From: Hyaloscypha bicolor E
Taxonomy: Eukaryota > Ascomycota > Leotiomycetes > Helotiales > Hyaloscyphaceae
Assembly: GCF_002865645.1 (NCBI RefSeq)
Contig: NW_020194562.1
Coordinates: 124,001-188,000, forward strand
DNA length: 64,000 bases
Reading direction: 5' to 3'
The notes under the pieces were generated by a model. The model worked only from the letters and a program-made list of their open reading frames with translations, searched no databases and had not been told where the DNA came from. Below, piece after piece: positions 21,665 to 31,049 of the stretch. The number at the start of each line of letters is the position of its first letter. Within the stretch, counting starts at the first letter, position 1. Position numbers and translations under genes: made by a program.

Positions 21665-21795
21665 AATATTACCCCGCAGTCGTCTACAATCTCCACTTTT
21701 TACCTTGCTTTCCTCTTCCATCGACTGCTTCCAGGGGATATCATTTTATCAGTCAATCTTTTTGTTTACGTATCTCTGTATCAGAAGAATGCCGA

Positions 21796-23854
21796 ATGGA
21801 GCGCAGTGACCCAAGGTCGGCAAATGCATCGGTCCGGAAAAGAGCACTCGTAGCATGCGAGTTGTGTCGCTCGAAAAAGACAAAGTGCGACAACAGCAGA
21901 CCCAGTTGTGAATCATGCGCGAGACTCCGGGTCAAATGCCTGTACAAGGCAAGCAATTTAGACCAATCGCCATTTGATGTCACGAATCAGACGGTCCTCG
22001 AACGCCTTGACTACCTCGTACAGCTTGTCGAGACACAAAACGAAAGGAACTCCCTCGCTGCTCCTGGCCCATCGCTCTATTCGCCAGGTCATGCTGTCGC
22101 CGCCCAAACCCCCAACTCAAACGTCTCACTAGATCTACCCTATACTTCACCTTATGCAGGCGACTCCTGCAGGTCCTCCACTAAGGTTTCGCTCGAAGAC
22201 ACCGCCATCCTTTCCGAGTCAGTGGACCTTGCAGGTCAGACCTTCGGAATGTGCGAGACTCTGCTCCAGTGGCCTATTTTTGAAAACAAGTACCCTGTCC
22301 CGGGTCCAGAGCTACTTGTATTCCAATCTGAAGTTACAGAAAAGCTTGAGGAAAAGCCTTGCTTATCGCGGTCGCCGAATGGTAACGCGACTCAATTACT
22401 CGGATCTCGGCGCTTGATCCACGAAGAGGATGCGTTAAGACTAGCACACAAGTTTCTGTCCCATGTCCACATCAAGAACCCAATCCTGGATGAACACAAT
22501 TTGTTTGATATAGCGAGGGAAGTGATGGAGCATGGTTTTGGATGGGACGAGCGGTCTTGCCTCATGGTTCGTTTGCTCCTTTGATACTTGAAAAAACTAA
22601 TCTTCTACATAGCTCATTGTTTGTGCTCTCGGCAGCCTCTGCACGGAGTTTACTGAAGATTTTATTAAGCCTTGTCAACTCGTCGGTCCCACCCCGATAA
22701 GTAGTGTATCTGACGCCGTGGACTATGCAAGTGCGGAGACCTACTATATTGCTTGTAGGAAAAGGGTCGGTCTTCTTGGAAACTCGATTGTCGCCACAGA
22801 ATGTCAGTTCTACTCTGGGGTTTACGAAATGTTTTCTCTACGACCCCTCCGAGCTTGGTCATCCTTCAACAATGCTTCCAAGACTCTACAGATGTACCTA
22901 AAGGCTCAGTCAATCCAGACTGCAGATGCTGCTTGCAGCCTTGTGCGAAGTCTCTACTGGTCTTGCCTGAAGTCAGAGTGGTTAGTTTCGCATCAAGTCC
23001 TAACATGAACCTATTTGTTGACATCTTCTAGGGAGTTTCGAATGGAAATTGATCTACCCCCCTCAGGCCTAGCAACACTCAATTATGGAGAAATCTTCCC
23101 TTTGCCGCCGGCTAGTTCTGTGCAGCCTCATGGCGAACAGGATCGAGCAGCTATAGAGAAAAGCTGGAACTTCTATCTTTCAGAGCTCGCAGTCCGCCGA
23201 ATAGGGAACCGCCTGATGGGCTGCTTCTATCAACATGACGAAACGTGGTGGTTGTCAGTTCCACTCGAGCGGTTGATCAGGATTGCCACGGAGATTGAAT
23301 TACAACTTACACAATGGTATATCTTCTTTCTCGGGCCGGTTAAAGTGGAGCTTCCGAACTAATCACTCCTTAGGGTCAACCACCTGCCACAAGTTGGGCA
23401 CTCGGCTGGCGATTTTGCTGATCGTGCCCGCTCAGACGAGCTGACTTTCTACCTCCATGGCCGCTTGCTAGGCTTTACAGAGAGAGTATACCGCCCATTC
23501 CTATACCTTGCACTATATCACCCCCTGGACAGCCCAATCCAAGAGAGTCTGAGACCATATGTTCAAAAACATATCGAAACGTGTCTCAAGCACACCCTCC
23601 GGGGAATCCGACGGCACAGGCATCACGGAACTTGGTATCAGATTCGGGAATGCGTCTCAATGTGCTTCCTGCTACTGGCTGCAGTTAAGAGTGGCAAAGT
23701 TCGCGTTTCTAACTCATGGAGGGAGGCGGTCGAGACGACTATTGCAGGATGCATGTTCTGGGAGATGGAAGCTTCGGACGTGCGGGCACTTCGATGTGTC
23801 CTGATGGATATTCTGGAGCAGCTCAGTGGCGATAAGGCTGTGCAAATTTCCTAG
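21796..23854 (+). CDS. Zn2Cys6 transcription factor, paralogue of 32924-34778
   Basis: Exons: 21796-22566, 22613-22980, 23032-23316, 23374-23854 (634 aa). All introns are GT-AG, 46-57 bp, and phases join cleanly. The DNA-binding domain is at residues 21-48 with six Cys (CELCRSKKTKC, then CESCARLRVKC). A leucine-containing linker (VLERLDYLVQLVE) follows, likely for dimerisation. The remainder resembles the fungal-specific regulator middle region. It shares HVHIKNPILDE and RHRHHGTW with the regulator at 32.9-34.8 kb, so the two are paralogues. Its stop codon faces a convergent sugar transporter 372 bp away, suggesting a role in sugar use by analogy with the other pair. The transposon's right end lies 131 bp upstream of the ATG, so promoter function may be altered. 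Confidence 0.9.
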
Positions 23855-24226
23855 AGATATTAGACTCCATCACAATACGCATGCGATGTTAAGTTGACTA
23901 TATTTTTTTACTAGGAAGGATACTATAGTGATCTGATCGCCGAGATTTGTCATTTTCGTGGACGGTGAGCATATTGAGTCACAGAATGCCTATGCGGGAC
24001 CTGGGAAAGTCCAGTGACGAATTGGCTAAAAGATCATCCGTATTAAACTCACGTTGAATGTCACTGAATTGAAACACTCATGTATGATGTGCAAGTTGCG
24101 GAGGCGTACTGTCTTGCGGACAATGGAAGATACTTAAGATCTGCAAAAAATTCCAAAATCCGTCCCTCGGAAAACAGGAAAGGGCCTCCCGATGTACTCG
24201 AAATACCCACGTGCATAGGTATCATT
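23855..24226. other. Convergent intergenic spacer
   Basis: This 372-bp spacer between two convergent genes should hold both 3' ends. I see no further gene in it. Confidence 0.7.
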
Positions 24227-25827
24227 TCACACTTTCTCGACCTGTTGCTCCTCCTCTCCCTCGGTCTTGTCGATCTTGACGCTGAAGCTAGTATCCGCAG
24301 CCTTTCCATCAAAGACAGCAACCATCTCCTCCAAGCTATGCCCATTTGTCTCGGGATACAGAAAGTAGATGGTTAAGGTGATGAGAACAAGAATTACCAC
24401 ATAGACCAGGTAGTACTTCCACGCAATTGCTTCAAGCGCAATGGGGTTGACGAAAATGTTGAAGAAAACGGCCAGCTGGGTAACAACCTGCGTCACTGCC
24501 ACACCTCTTGCTCTCAGGGTGTACGGCCATATCTCACAGACATAGCCGAAGAGGAGAGGTGTGAATGCGATGTCGTAGAAGCCAAAGTAGATGTACAAGA
24601 ACGGAATCACTGCTACCCCAATTGAAGACACATGGGTCTTGGCAAAGCTTGCTGCAAGCCCGGTGATCACAATGTAGCAAGTAAGCATACCAAGGCAAGA
24701 CACAAGGAACAGCGACCGCCGGCCCAATCGATCGACGCTAACTGCCCCAACTACAGCGAGTATGAGGTTCCAGATCTGAAGGAGTCCGGAGATGAGAGTT
24801 TGATTCGTCACACTGGTTACACCAATGGTGGTGAGAACAGGAGCGAGATAGTATGAGACGATACCGTTGCCGCTCCATTGAGAGAATATCCCCATTGTGA
24901 CTGAGATAAATGTGCGATGGCGGTTGCCTTTGGTCCGGACCATGTCCATGTAGCTAGTCTCCACGCTCAACTCGCGCTCAAGTCGGAGAGTTCCATCGAT
25001 CTCCTCAAGTTCAAACTGGACGAGTGGCAAAGTTTCGTCATTGCCTGCGTGATAGCGTACGAGGAAAGCGCGCGCTTCTGTGGAACGATCCATTGCGCAA
25101 AGCCAGCGAGGCGACTCCGGCGCCAGGAGGAAGCCTGGAAGGGCCAGGACTGGAATCAACAATTGGAGGATGGAAGGGACGCGCCAGGCCCAAGAGTTAT
25201 CGTAATTGCGTGTGCCGTACGTTGCCCACGCAGCGATTGAGGACCCTACAGTCGCACTTTGTCAGCCTCCTTATCTAGGTCTCAGGGTTGAAATCTTGTG
25301 CACTTACCAACATACCAACCCGTGTTGTATAATGCAGTCAAAATACCACGGTGGGTTGGATAAGCGGTCTCGGTGATGAGCAGTGGCGCTGAAGCAGAAT
25401 AGAATGCTGTTGCGCCACCCAGGAAGAGACGACCAAGAACAAAGGCGACGTGATTTGTAGCCCCAGTCTGTAGACCAACGCCGAGAAACAACCAGAAATA
25501 ACCTATGGCGATTGTCTTCTTCCTGCCGATTGCGTTATTGCACCAAGCCACCACCGGGAGGAGAACCAAGGCACCGAGTGATTGAACCGCGTTGATGAAT
25601 CCCAACCAAGCACCGGTGGGATGATTCATGAACTCTTGCCATTGAGGGAGAGCCTGGAGACCATTCATCATTGATCCATCGTAGCCGTTGGCTGAGGAGA
25701 ATGCGACGAGGCAGAGGATGGAGAAGTTGAGGCGAAGAAGGTGGGGTTTTTTATACCACGGGATATCATCTTTTGGCAAGACACCGGCAAGGCCATGGCC
25801 CACACCTTTGATATGGTCAAGCACCAT
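24227..25827 (-). CDS. MFS sugar transporter (hexose/lactose-permease-like)
   Basis: Exons on minus: 25827-25308 and 25245-24227, with a 62-bp GT-AG intron (512 aa). It is a plasma-membrane sugar:proton symporter-type protein of the MFS sugar porter family. Visible family marks are GYDGSMMNGL in the first membrane segment, an RKK loop between segments 2 and 3 (NAIGRKKTIAIGY), PESPRWL in the central part, DRLGRRSLFL in the second half, and the C-terminal YPETNGHSLEEM. About twelve hydrophobic segments are apparent. The N-terminus (IPWYKKPHLLRLNF) resembles fungal lactose-permease-like proteins; the true substrate cannot be read from sequence. It converges with the Zn2Cys6 gene at 21.8 kb. The promoter carries a CGG-N5-CCG site. 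Confidence 0.92.
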
Positions 25828-27311
25828 TGTAACGCTTAGAGAGCTGAGTTGGGGTCGAGAACAATTTTAACAACCCGATAGGCAGAAATAAGTTCAATTT
25901 GGAGACAAGTAAAAGTGATAGCGGGCTTTCTGGAGTTTCGATCGCGCCTGGGATGAAGACTTTATAACATTTGTGCCAGGATTGTGGGTCTTGGCCCATT
26001 GTTGCTTGACAGACATCTACGCGTACGTCGGATCGAAGTGTGAAAAAACGGACGGGGTTAGAATCCGGGGTTTGCCCATATGCCATGCACTTCGCAGTGG
26101 ACTGCAATCGAACTGGCTGTTATTGCGGAGAGGCCGCAGAGAGTTGCTCGCTAAGGGGTAGAAAGGGGCCTTAGACCCCGCGGTATCGTTCAAGGGGGTA
26201 GGGAGGCTTTCGGGGAGATCCCGGAGATCCAAAAGAGGGGGGTGGGGTGGCATAAGATTCAATTTCTGTGTGGTGGTGACGGACCACCAAACCGGGCTAC
26301 CCGGGAGCAGCCGGAGATGGCTGTCTGGAACGAGTCAGCAAGCGAAATCTAGCCACCCATCAATGTCACGGCGGATCACATCCCGGGGTGGGATTGGCCA
26401 GCGCTTCGGCTCGGGGGTTGAGTGGGGGATGAAATCTTCGGTTGCATTCCCAAACGCTCCACTGGTCGCATTTTGCAGAATGGCATATCTTTCCAAGTTA
26501 TCCTAGTCAATAGCAACGGTGAAATACAAGTTATACAGCCGGGGTTCGGAAGGCGATACAGTATCAGACTTTTTCTCAATACCCGACAATTCATCACCAC
26601 TTCGTCGGGTCCGAAAAGGGGCGGGGCCGTGCCCCTTTTTCTCGGCAGTGGGGACGGTAACCCCAGTTGGCGGAACAATGCGGAGAGTTGCGCAACATTG
26701 CAGGGATCTTGAAAATGACCTGCTTGATAACCCTTATGCTATCGTTTGTCATACTCCTATACTTCGACCTTCATATGGCTACAGTTCGGATGACACACTT
26801 TCTTAAGTCGTTATTGGCCTACCAATACGCGAAGGTGCGGCAGAGAATGGTCTCTGCAGCGGATGAGGGCCTTCGTGTCTGCTTTCAGCCAGTCATCCCC
26901 ACGGTGTCTTCCGCATTCTCAGCCGGTCCTTAACGGATATCTACTTGGTGGAAAGAGATAACAAAACTCCACGGAATCCACAATACCTCGTCGCACGAGC
27001 CCAACGCTTCCAGATTCGCCCCACACCCATCGATCGGGTACCAACCTACTCCAGACCCCAGACGAGCCAGACCCCGCCTCGAAAGATTTTATGACCAACA
27101 TGTCACATCAAGTGCCAATCAACAACAAAACGGAATCGAGAACAAGCCACTCAATCAGCATACTAGTTCTCCAAGCCTCCGACAGACTTAAAGACCCCGC
27201 GTCTGCCATGTTCTCAAGCTTCTCCCAACATATCAGCAAACCCGTTTGGTTATATCCAGTCTTTAGTGCTCTCCTCTCTGTTTTTCCGGCTATCTATTGA
27301 TATCTCATTGT
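25828..27311. other. Divergent intergenic region between two MFS genes
   Basis: 1.48 kb separating the starts of the sugar transporter (minus) and the second MFS gene (plus). Short frames here have no recognisable features. It holds the CGG-N5-CCG site listed separately and GC-rich patches near 26170-26310 and 26600-26640. Confidence 0.6.
26125..26137. promoter_or_regulatory. Candidate Zn2Cys6 site, CGG-N5-CCG
   Basis: GCGGAGAGGCCGC is a perfect inverted pair GCGG/CCGC around five bases, about 300 bp upstream of the sugar transporter start at 25827. Inverted CGG/CCG pairs are the classic target form of Zn2Cys6 dimers. The link to the neighbouring regulator is inference. Confidence 0.4.
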
Positions 27312-29421
27312 ATGATGTCTTCGACAAAACACTCCTCAGAGATTGCAACGGATTCCGTGGATTCGACGGCGGGAAGCGACCCCGAGAAGGCAGCTCCAAC
27401 CAGCATTGAACAGAACGACACTGACCTCGACCACATTGGTGAGCTCGAAGGATACGTTTTAGATGCGCAAGCAGGCGATGCTTCGTCGCGGCATCTGAAA
27501 ACCACGAAGGACGGCTCCACAATTTTGATTCCCCAGCCAAGCTCAGATCCCAACGACCCGTTGAACTGGAGTCAAAATAGGAAAAATGTGATTCTCGCAG
27601 TCATATCATTTACTGGTTTGTTTTCCCCTATGTATGGTTTGAGTTAAATCGTAATTAATTTCATCCGCAAAGCCTTCCTCCCTGACTACGGATCAGCTAC
27701 TGGCGCAGTGACGCTGATACCACAAGCGGCGTGAGCATAACCTTTCCGCACTATTTATTCCTTCGTGTATCTTTACTAACAGAATTGGATTATTTAGTAT
27801 CTGGGGAATGACAGAAGATGAGGTAAATCATTCCCAGGTTGGCAATGTCTTTATGCTTGGCGCAGGCGGTGTTGTTGCCGTAGCCCTGTCTGCCTATTTT
27901 GGGAGATACCCAGTGCTGTTCTGGTTCACTGTCCTCGCACTCGCAACTTCAACTTGGTGTGCTGCCGCTGCCACCTTCGAGTCTTTTATGGCAGCACGAA
28001 TCCTATATGGATTTTTCAGCACCGTGGCACAAGGGGTAAGTAATCGGCACTTTCTTCTCTCGGATTCAATATCGTAAGGCTGACTGTTTGTCTAGGGTGG
28101 TTTGATGTTCATTAAAGGTAATCAAAGCTTTCTCGATTCTCGTCTTTACGAACTCTTTGCTGATTCTATCCAGACATGTTTTACTTCCACGAGCATGCGT
28201 AAGTCTCTTCTCTGATACGATTCTCTTCCTCTATTAACAGCAGTTCAGCCGCAAAATCAACGTTTGGGCAGCATTCATCATCCTATCGCCCTACTTCGGA
28301 CCCTTATTTGCTGCCTTCATTATTTCGACTCAAAATTGGCAGTGGGCTTTTGGTGTGTATACCATTGAGACAGGTCTATGCCTCATAGCCATCATTTTGT
28401 TTGTGGACGAGACCTACTACGATCGCCACATCCCTCTAGAGTCTCAACCGCCGCGCGGTTCAAGGATGATGCGTATGATCGGCGTGTCCCAGTGGAAAAG
28501 CAGGAATCTCCGCAATACTTTTGGTCAAGCCATGTCGCGGCCTTTTATTGTGCTTTCAAAGCTTCCTGTCGCCATTGCTTCCTTCTACTACTTGATCACA
28601 TTCGCATGGGTTGTCGGAATCAATACAACACTTGCTATCTTCCTGACCCCTCTCTACAATTTCGGGCCAAGACAGATTGGTAAGTCTCCAGCACACCTCA
28701 TCCTGACTCCAAGAATATTTATAGTACTAAGTCCGGGTGGCATATCAGGCTTCTTCTATTTTACACCAGTCGTTGCTGCCACGTTAGGAGAGTTGGTTGG
28801 CCATTGGCTTCACGATCTGGTCGCGCGTTGGTATATGCTCCGTCACAAAGGCCGTCTTGAATCGGAGTCACGTCTCGCAGTCATTTGGCTCAGCACGCCG
28901 TTTATGCTGGCTGGCCTCGTGCTACTTGGGTTCGCCCTTGAAAGAGGATACCACTACATGATCGCCTCGCTTGGTTGGGGATTGTACGTCTTTGGTATTA
29001 TGATTACAACCGTGGGCTTGAATGCGTATGTGCTTGACAGTTATCCAGAGGTAAGGAGAGTCCAACCGCACATCGCGGACACAGCTGGCCTTACAGCCTT
29101 ATGGGTATGCTGATACTTCTATGTTACAGGCCTCTGGGGAAGTGGCGTCGTGGTTGAATTTTGCACGAACAGCTGGCGGCTTCATTATATCGTATTTCCA
29201 GGTAAATCCTCACTTATCTGCATTTAAAAGTACAAGTCTTTATCAGAATGCTAATGAATGCATGCCGTCAGGTTACCTGGGCAAATACGAAAGGCACGGA
29301 GCAGTCTATGGGAGTGCAGGCGGCAATTTGTGCCGCTGGACTTGGGCTTATTATAGTGCTGCAGATTTTCGGAAAGAGATTAAGGATTTGGAGTGGACCG
29401 TCTCATTTCAAGACAAATTAG
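27312..29421 (+). CDS. MFS drug/polyamine-type transporter
   Basis: Nine exons: 27312-27615, 27673-27730, 27798-28035, 28096-28117, 28174-28198, 28249-28679, 28749-29050, 29130-29201, 29272-29421 (533 aa). The model includes two very small exons of 22 and 25 bp. The start of exon 3 is uncertain (27783 also fits). The hydrophilic N-terminus ends in DPNDPLNWS, a hallmark of fungal DHA1/HOL1-like transporters; EVNHSQVGNVFMLGAGG and SAYFGRYPVLF follow in the early segments. About twelve membrane segments are expected. Export or uptake of small organic compounds is likely, substrate unknown. The stop lies in a 97-bp segment duplicated downstream at 30804-30900. Confidence 0.88.
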
Positions 29422-29450
29422 AACGGTCTCACTCCCGGGCATATTTTGCC
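29354..29450 (+). repeat. 97-bp segment duplicated downstream (copy A)
   Basis: This copy includes the last codons and stop of the MFS gene. Copy B lies exactly 1450 bp downstream at 30804-30900. Copy A reads in frame as transporter C-terminus, so it is likely the source. Confidence 0.9.
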
Positions 29451-29486
29451 CCTTCCCACTCCCCTGACTCTGAGTTCGAGTACTCG

Positions 29487-30440
29487 TTATATCCCTAGCC
29501 TTTGCGCCGCAATACAATACTCATCGAACCTCCTACCCTGCTCACATAGCACACCATACATCCAATTGTACTCTGCGATCCGTAGATCTGTCCATCCAAC
29601 ATCAACCTCTGGAGGCATCTCTGTATCTATGTCGTCTTTATCCACCGGCATCTCTTGGGGCCACCAGTCTTTCCACACTAGTTTGATTATAGGCCAAGAG
29701 GGATTATCCAACGAGCCCAAACAGCTATCATCGACATAAACGCAAATATTCCATCTCGTTCCAAGACCAATATCCACGGAGAGTTTAGTAGGGCTCTTAT
29801 TGCCAGTTCTCATTTCATCTATCTCCTCTGGGCTTGGTCGATGTGCCCACCATGCCTCCAGCTCATCCACTACCCAGGATCTGAAATGCTTCCGAACATC
29901 GTGCGTCGTCATGCCTTCAAATTTCTCCTGGTTATCCATCGGCACTAGCTGATGCCTCGGTCCCATGGTTTCCATCTTCTTGTGCGAGATTAGGTCACTT
30001 TCGACGTCCTTTGCCAGGATCTGTAGCAAGCGAGACCATTTGGCGTCCGTGCCATCCCCGTACGCTACACGGTACACGACGAAACCCCATGGGAAGCCAG
30101 GCTTGAGGTAATAATCACTGAGCGAGTCTTCGATCTCCTTCATCTCTGGTGTGTATTCAGCAGCCTCGTCATCTTTTGGCCTAATACGCAAGGTCGATAT
30201 CCTTAGTTGTGTAGGAGGGGATGTAGTGATGGATTTTGCGGTTCGAATAAAAGGTAGAATAACACGAGAACGCGATACGAAGGTAGAGCTGAATGAACAC
30301 GGGATCGTTATAGAAGTGGAAGCAGGACGCGAGAATGAAGTGTATGGCGGCAATGATAAACACTGATAAGCACGTTTTGTGCTCTGCGAGAGATGGATAC
30401 GCATGCGATAAAATGTGCACTGGCAGGACGTAGGTGTCAT
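29487..30440 (-). CDS. Conserved-looking hypothetical protein (317 aa)
   Basis: One open frame with ordinary codon use for this region. The first ~85 residues are Ser/Thr-rich and may be a mitochondrial-type leader or a mis-extended start. From about residue 90 the sequence is compact and globular-looking (PKDDEAAEYTPEMKEIED, YYLKPGFPWGFVVYRVAYGD, DVGWTDLRIAEYNWMYGVLC). It resembles a family of uncharacterised Pezizomycotina proteins starting near the GFPWGFVVYR block, but I cannot name a domain. There is no clear membrane segment. It ends 65 bp from the convergent MFS gene. An internal Met or an upstream intron could define another start. Confidence 0.65.
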   Translation of the reverse strand: MTPTSCQCTFYRMRIHLSQSTKRAYQCLSLPPYTSFSRPASTSITIPCSFSSTFVSRSRVILPFIRTAKSITTSPPTQLRISTLRIRPKDDEAAEYTPEMKEIEDSLSDYYLKPGFPWGFVVYRVAYGDGTDAKWSRLLQILAKDVESDLISHKKMETMGPRHQLVPMDNQEKFEGMTTHDVRKHFRSWVVDELEAWWAHRPSPEEIDEMRTGNKSPTKLSVDIGLGTRWNICVYVDDSCLGSLDNPSWPIIKLVWKDWWPQEMPVDKDDIDTEMPPEVDVGWTDLRIAEYNWMYGVLCEQGRRFDEYCIAAQRLGI

Positions 30441-30597
30441 TTCTAGATTGGGGGACGAGGATTATGATGATCAGGAGAACTATCTGAATCTCGCTTATGG
30501 CTCTGATTAGTCAGCTGGAGGGGCGCGTGCACCAGTGGAATTAGCCCGTATGGCCCATATTATCAAAATTCATTCTTCTCTATTTACAACGCTATAC

Positions 30598-30803
30598 TAC
30601 CACTTGAGTCCTTTAATGGGCCTTCCACCCGTTTTGGCTAGGCGCGAACACCGTAGGAGCATAATCGAAATGCGCTCCTGTATCTCTTTAAGCGTGATTT
30701 TGCCCCACCCTTCCTGGAGGACCTCCTTCATCTCTTCCTCCGAATTAAAGAGTCCACGTCGTAGATGTTGCTTAATTATATTCCAAATACCTTCGATAGG
30801 GTT
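30598..30803 (-). pseudogene. Tc1/mariner transposase C-terminal relic
   Basis: On minus, NPIEGIWNIIKQHLRRG, TLKEIQERISIM and KTGGRPIKGLKW followed by a stop match the end of a Tc1/mariner DDE transposase, where DLNPIE is the hallmark before the last catalytic Glu. Only the final ~67 residues remain. The upstream part is replaced abruptly at about 30803 by a copy of the MFS gene's 3' end. CAGTGGAATTAGCCC near 30533 may be the old terminal repeat. Confidence 0.75.
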
Positions 30804-30900
30804 TAGTGCTGCAGATTTTCGGAAAGAGATTAAGGATTTAGAATAGACCATCTCATTTCAAGAAAAACTAGAACGGTCTCACTTCCGATCATATTTTGCC
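30804..30900 (+). repeat. 97-bp duplicate of the MFS gene 3' end (copy B)
   Basis: This copy differs from 29354-29450 at about ten positions, most of them G-to-A or C-to-T (for example GGAGTGG becomes AGAATAG). It abuts the Tc1 relic, with the trinucleotide TAG shared at the junction. Confidence 0.88.
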
Positions 30901-31049
30901 TCAAGTCATGCAAGCGATAGCCATTACAATTGAGTCCAACAGCGGCAGGGCTGCCGATGGTAGTATACAAGGAATCGCAAATGATCTCGAGAGCTGAGAT
31001 CGAACTCCAAGTACCTGACTCAAACACACTTGCTTCAAACTACAAAATT

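Larger units (their letters stand above)
12591..21669. mobile_element. RIP-mutated DNA transposon with terminal inverted repeats
   Basis: The element proper spans 12596-21664 (9069 bp) and is flanked by direct AATAT copies at 12591-12595 and 21665-21669, a likely 5-bp target duplication. Both ends begin TACTGAGGCC reading inward and share CTAGCGGACAAATCCGAGAA followed by GCGAAAAG, then 8-bp TGATTTTC repeats, then a C-run. The interior is extremely A+T-rich and TpA-rich, with no frame over 60 codons between 12567 and 21461, as expected after heavy RIP. About 1.3 kb (13782-15090) reads as protein-like in one frame interrupted only by TAA and TAG. The last ~600 bp before the right end is less mutated. 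No transposase motif could be recognised, so the superfamily is open; a 5-bp duplication does not match hAT (8), Tc1 (TA) or typical MULE (8-11) elements. Confidence 0.85.

Noticed and set aside
12591..21669. LTR retrotransposon for the A+T-rich tract
   Set aside because: The ends are inverted, not direct, repeats; no direct long terminal repeats were seen despite the 5-bp duplication.
25024..25278. Plus-strand frames over the sugar transporter
   Set aside because: Antisense to a well-supported MFS gene.
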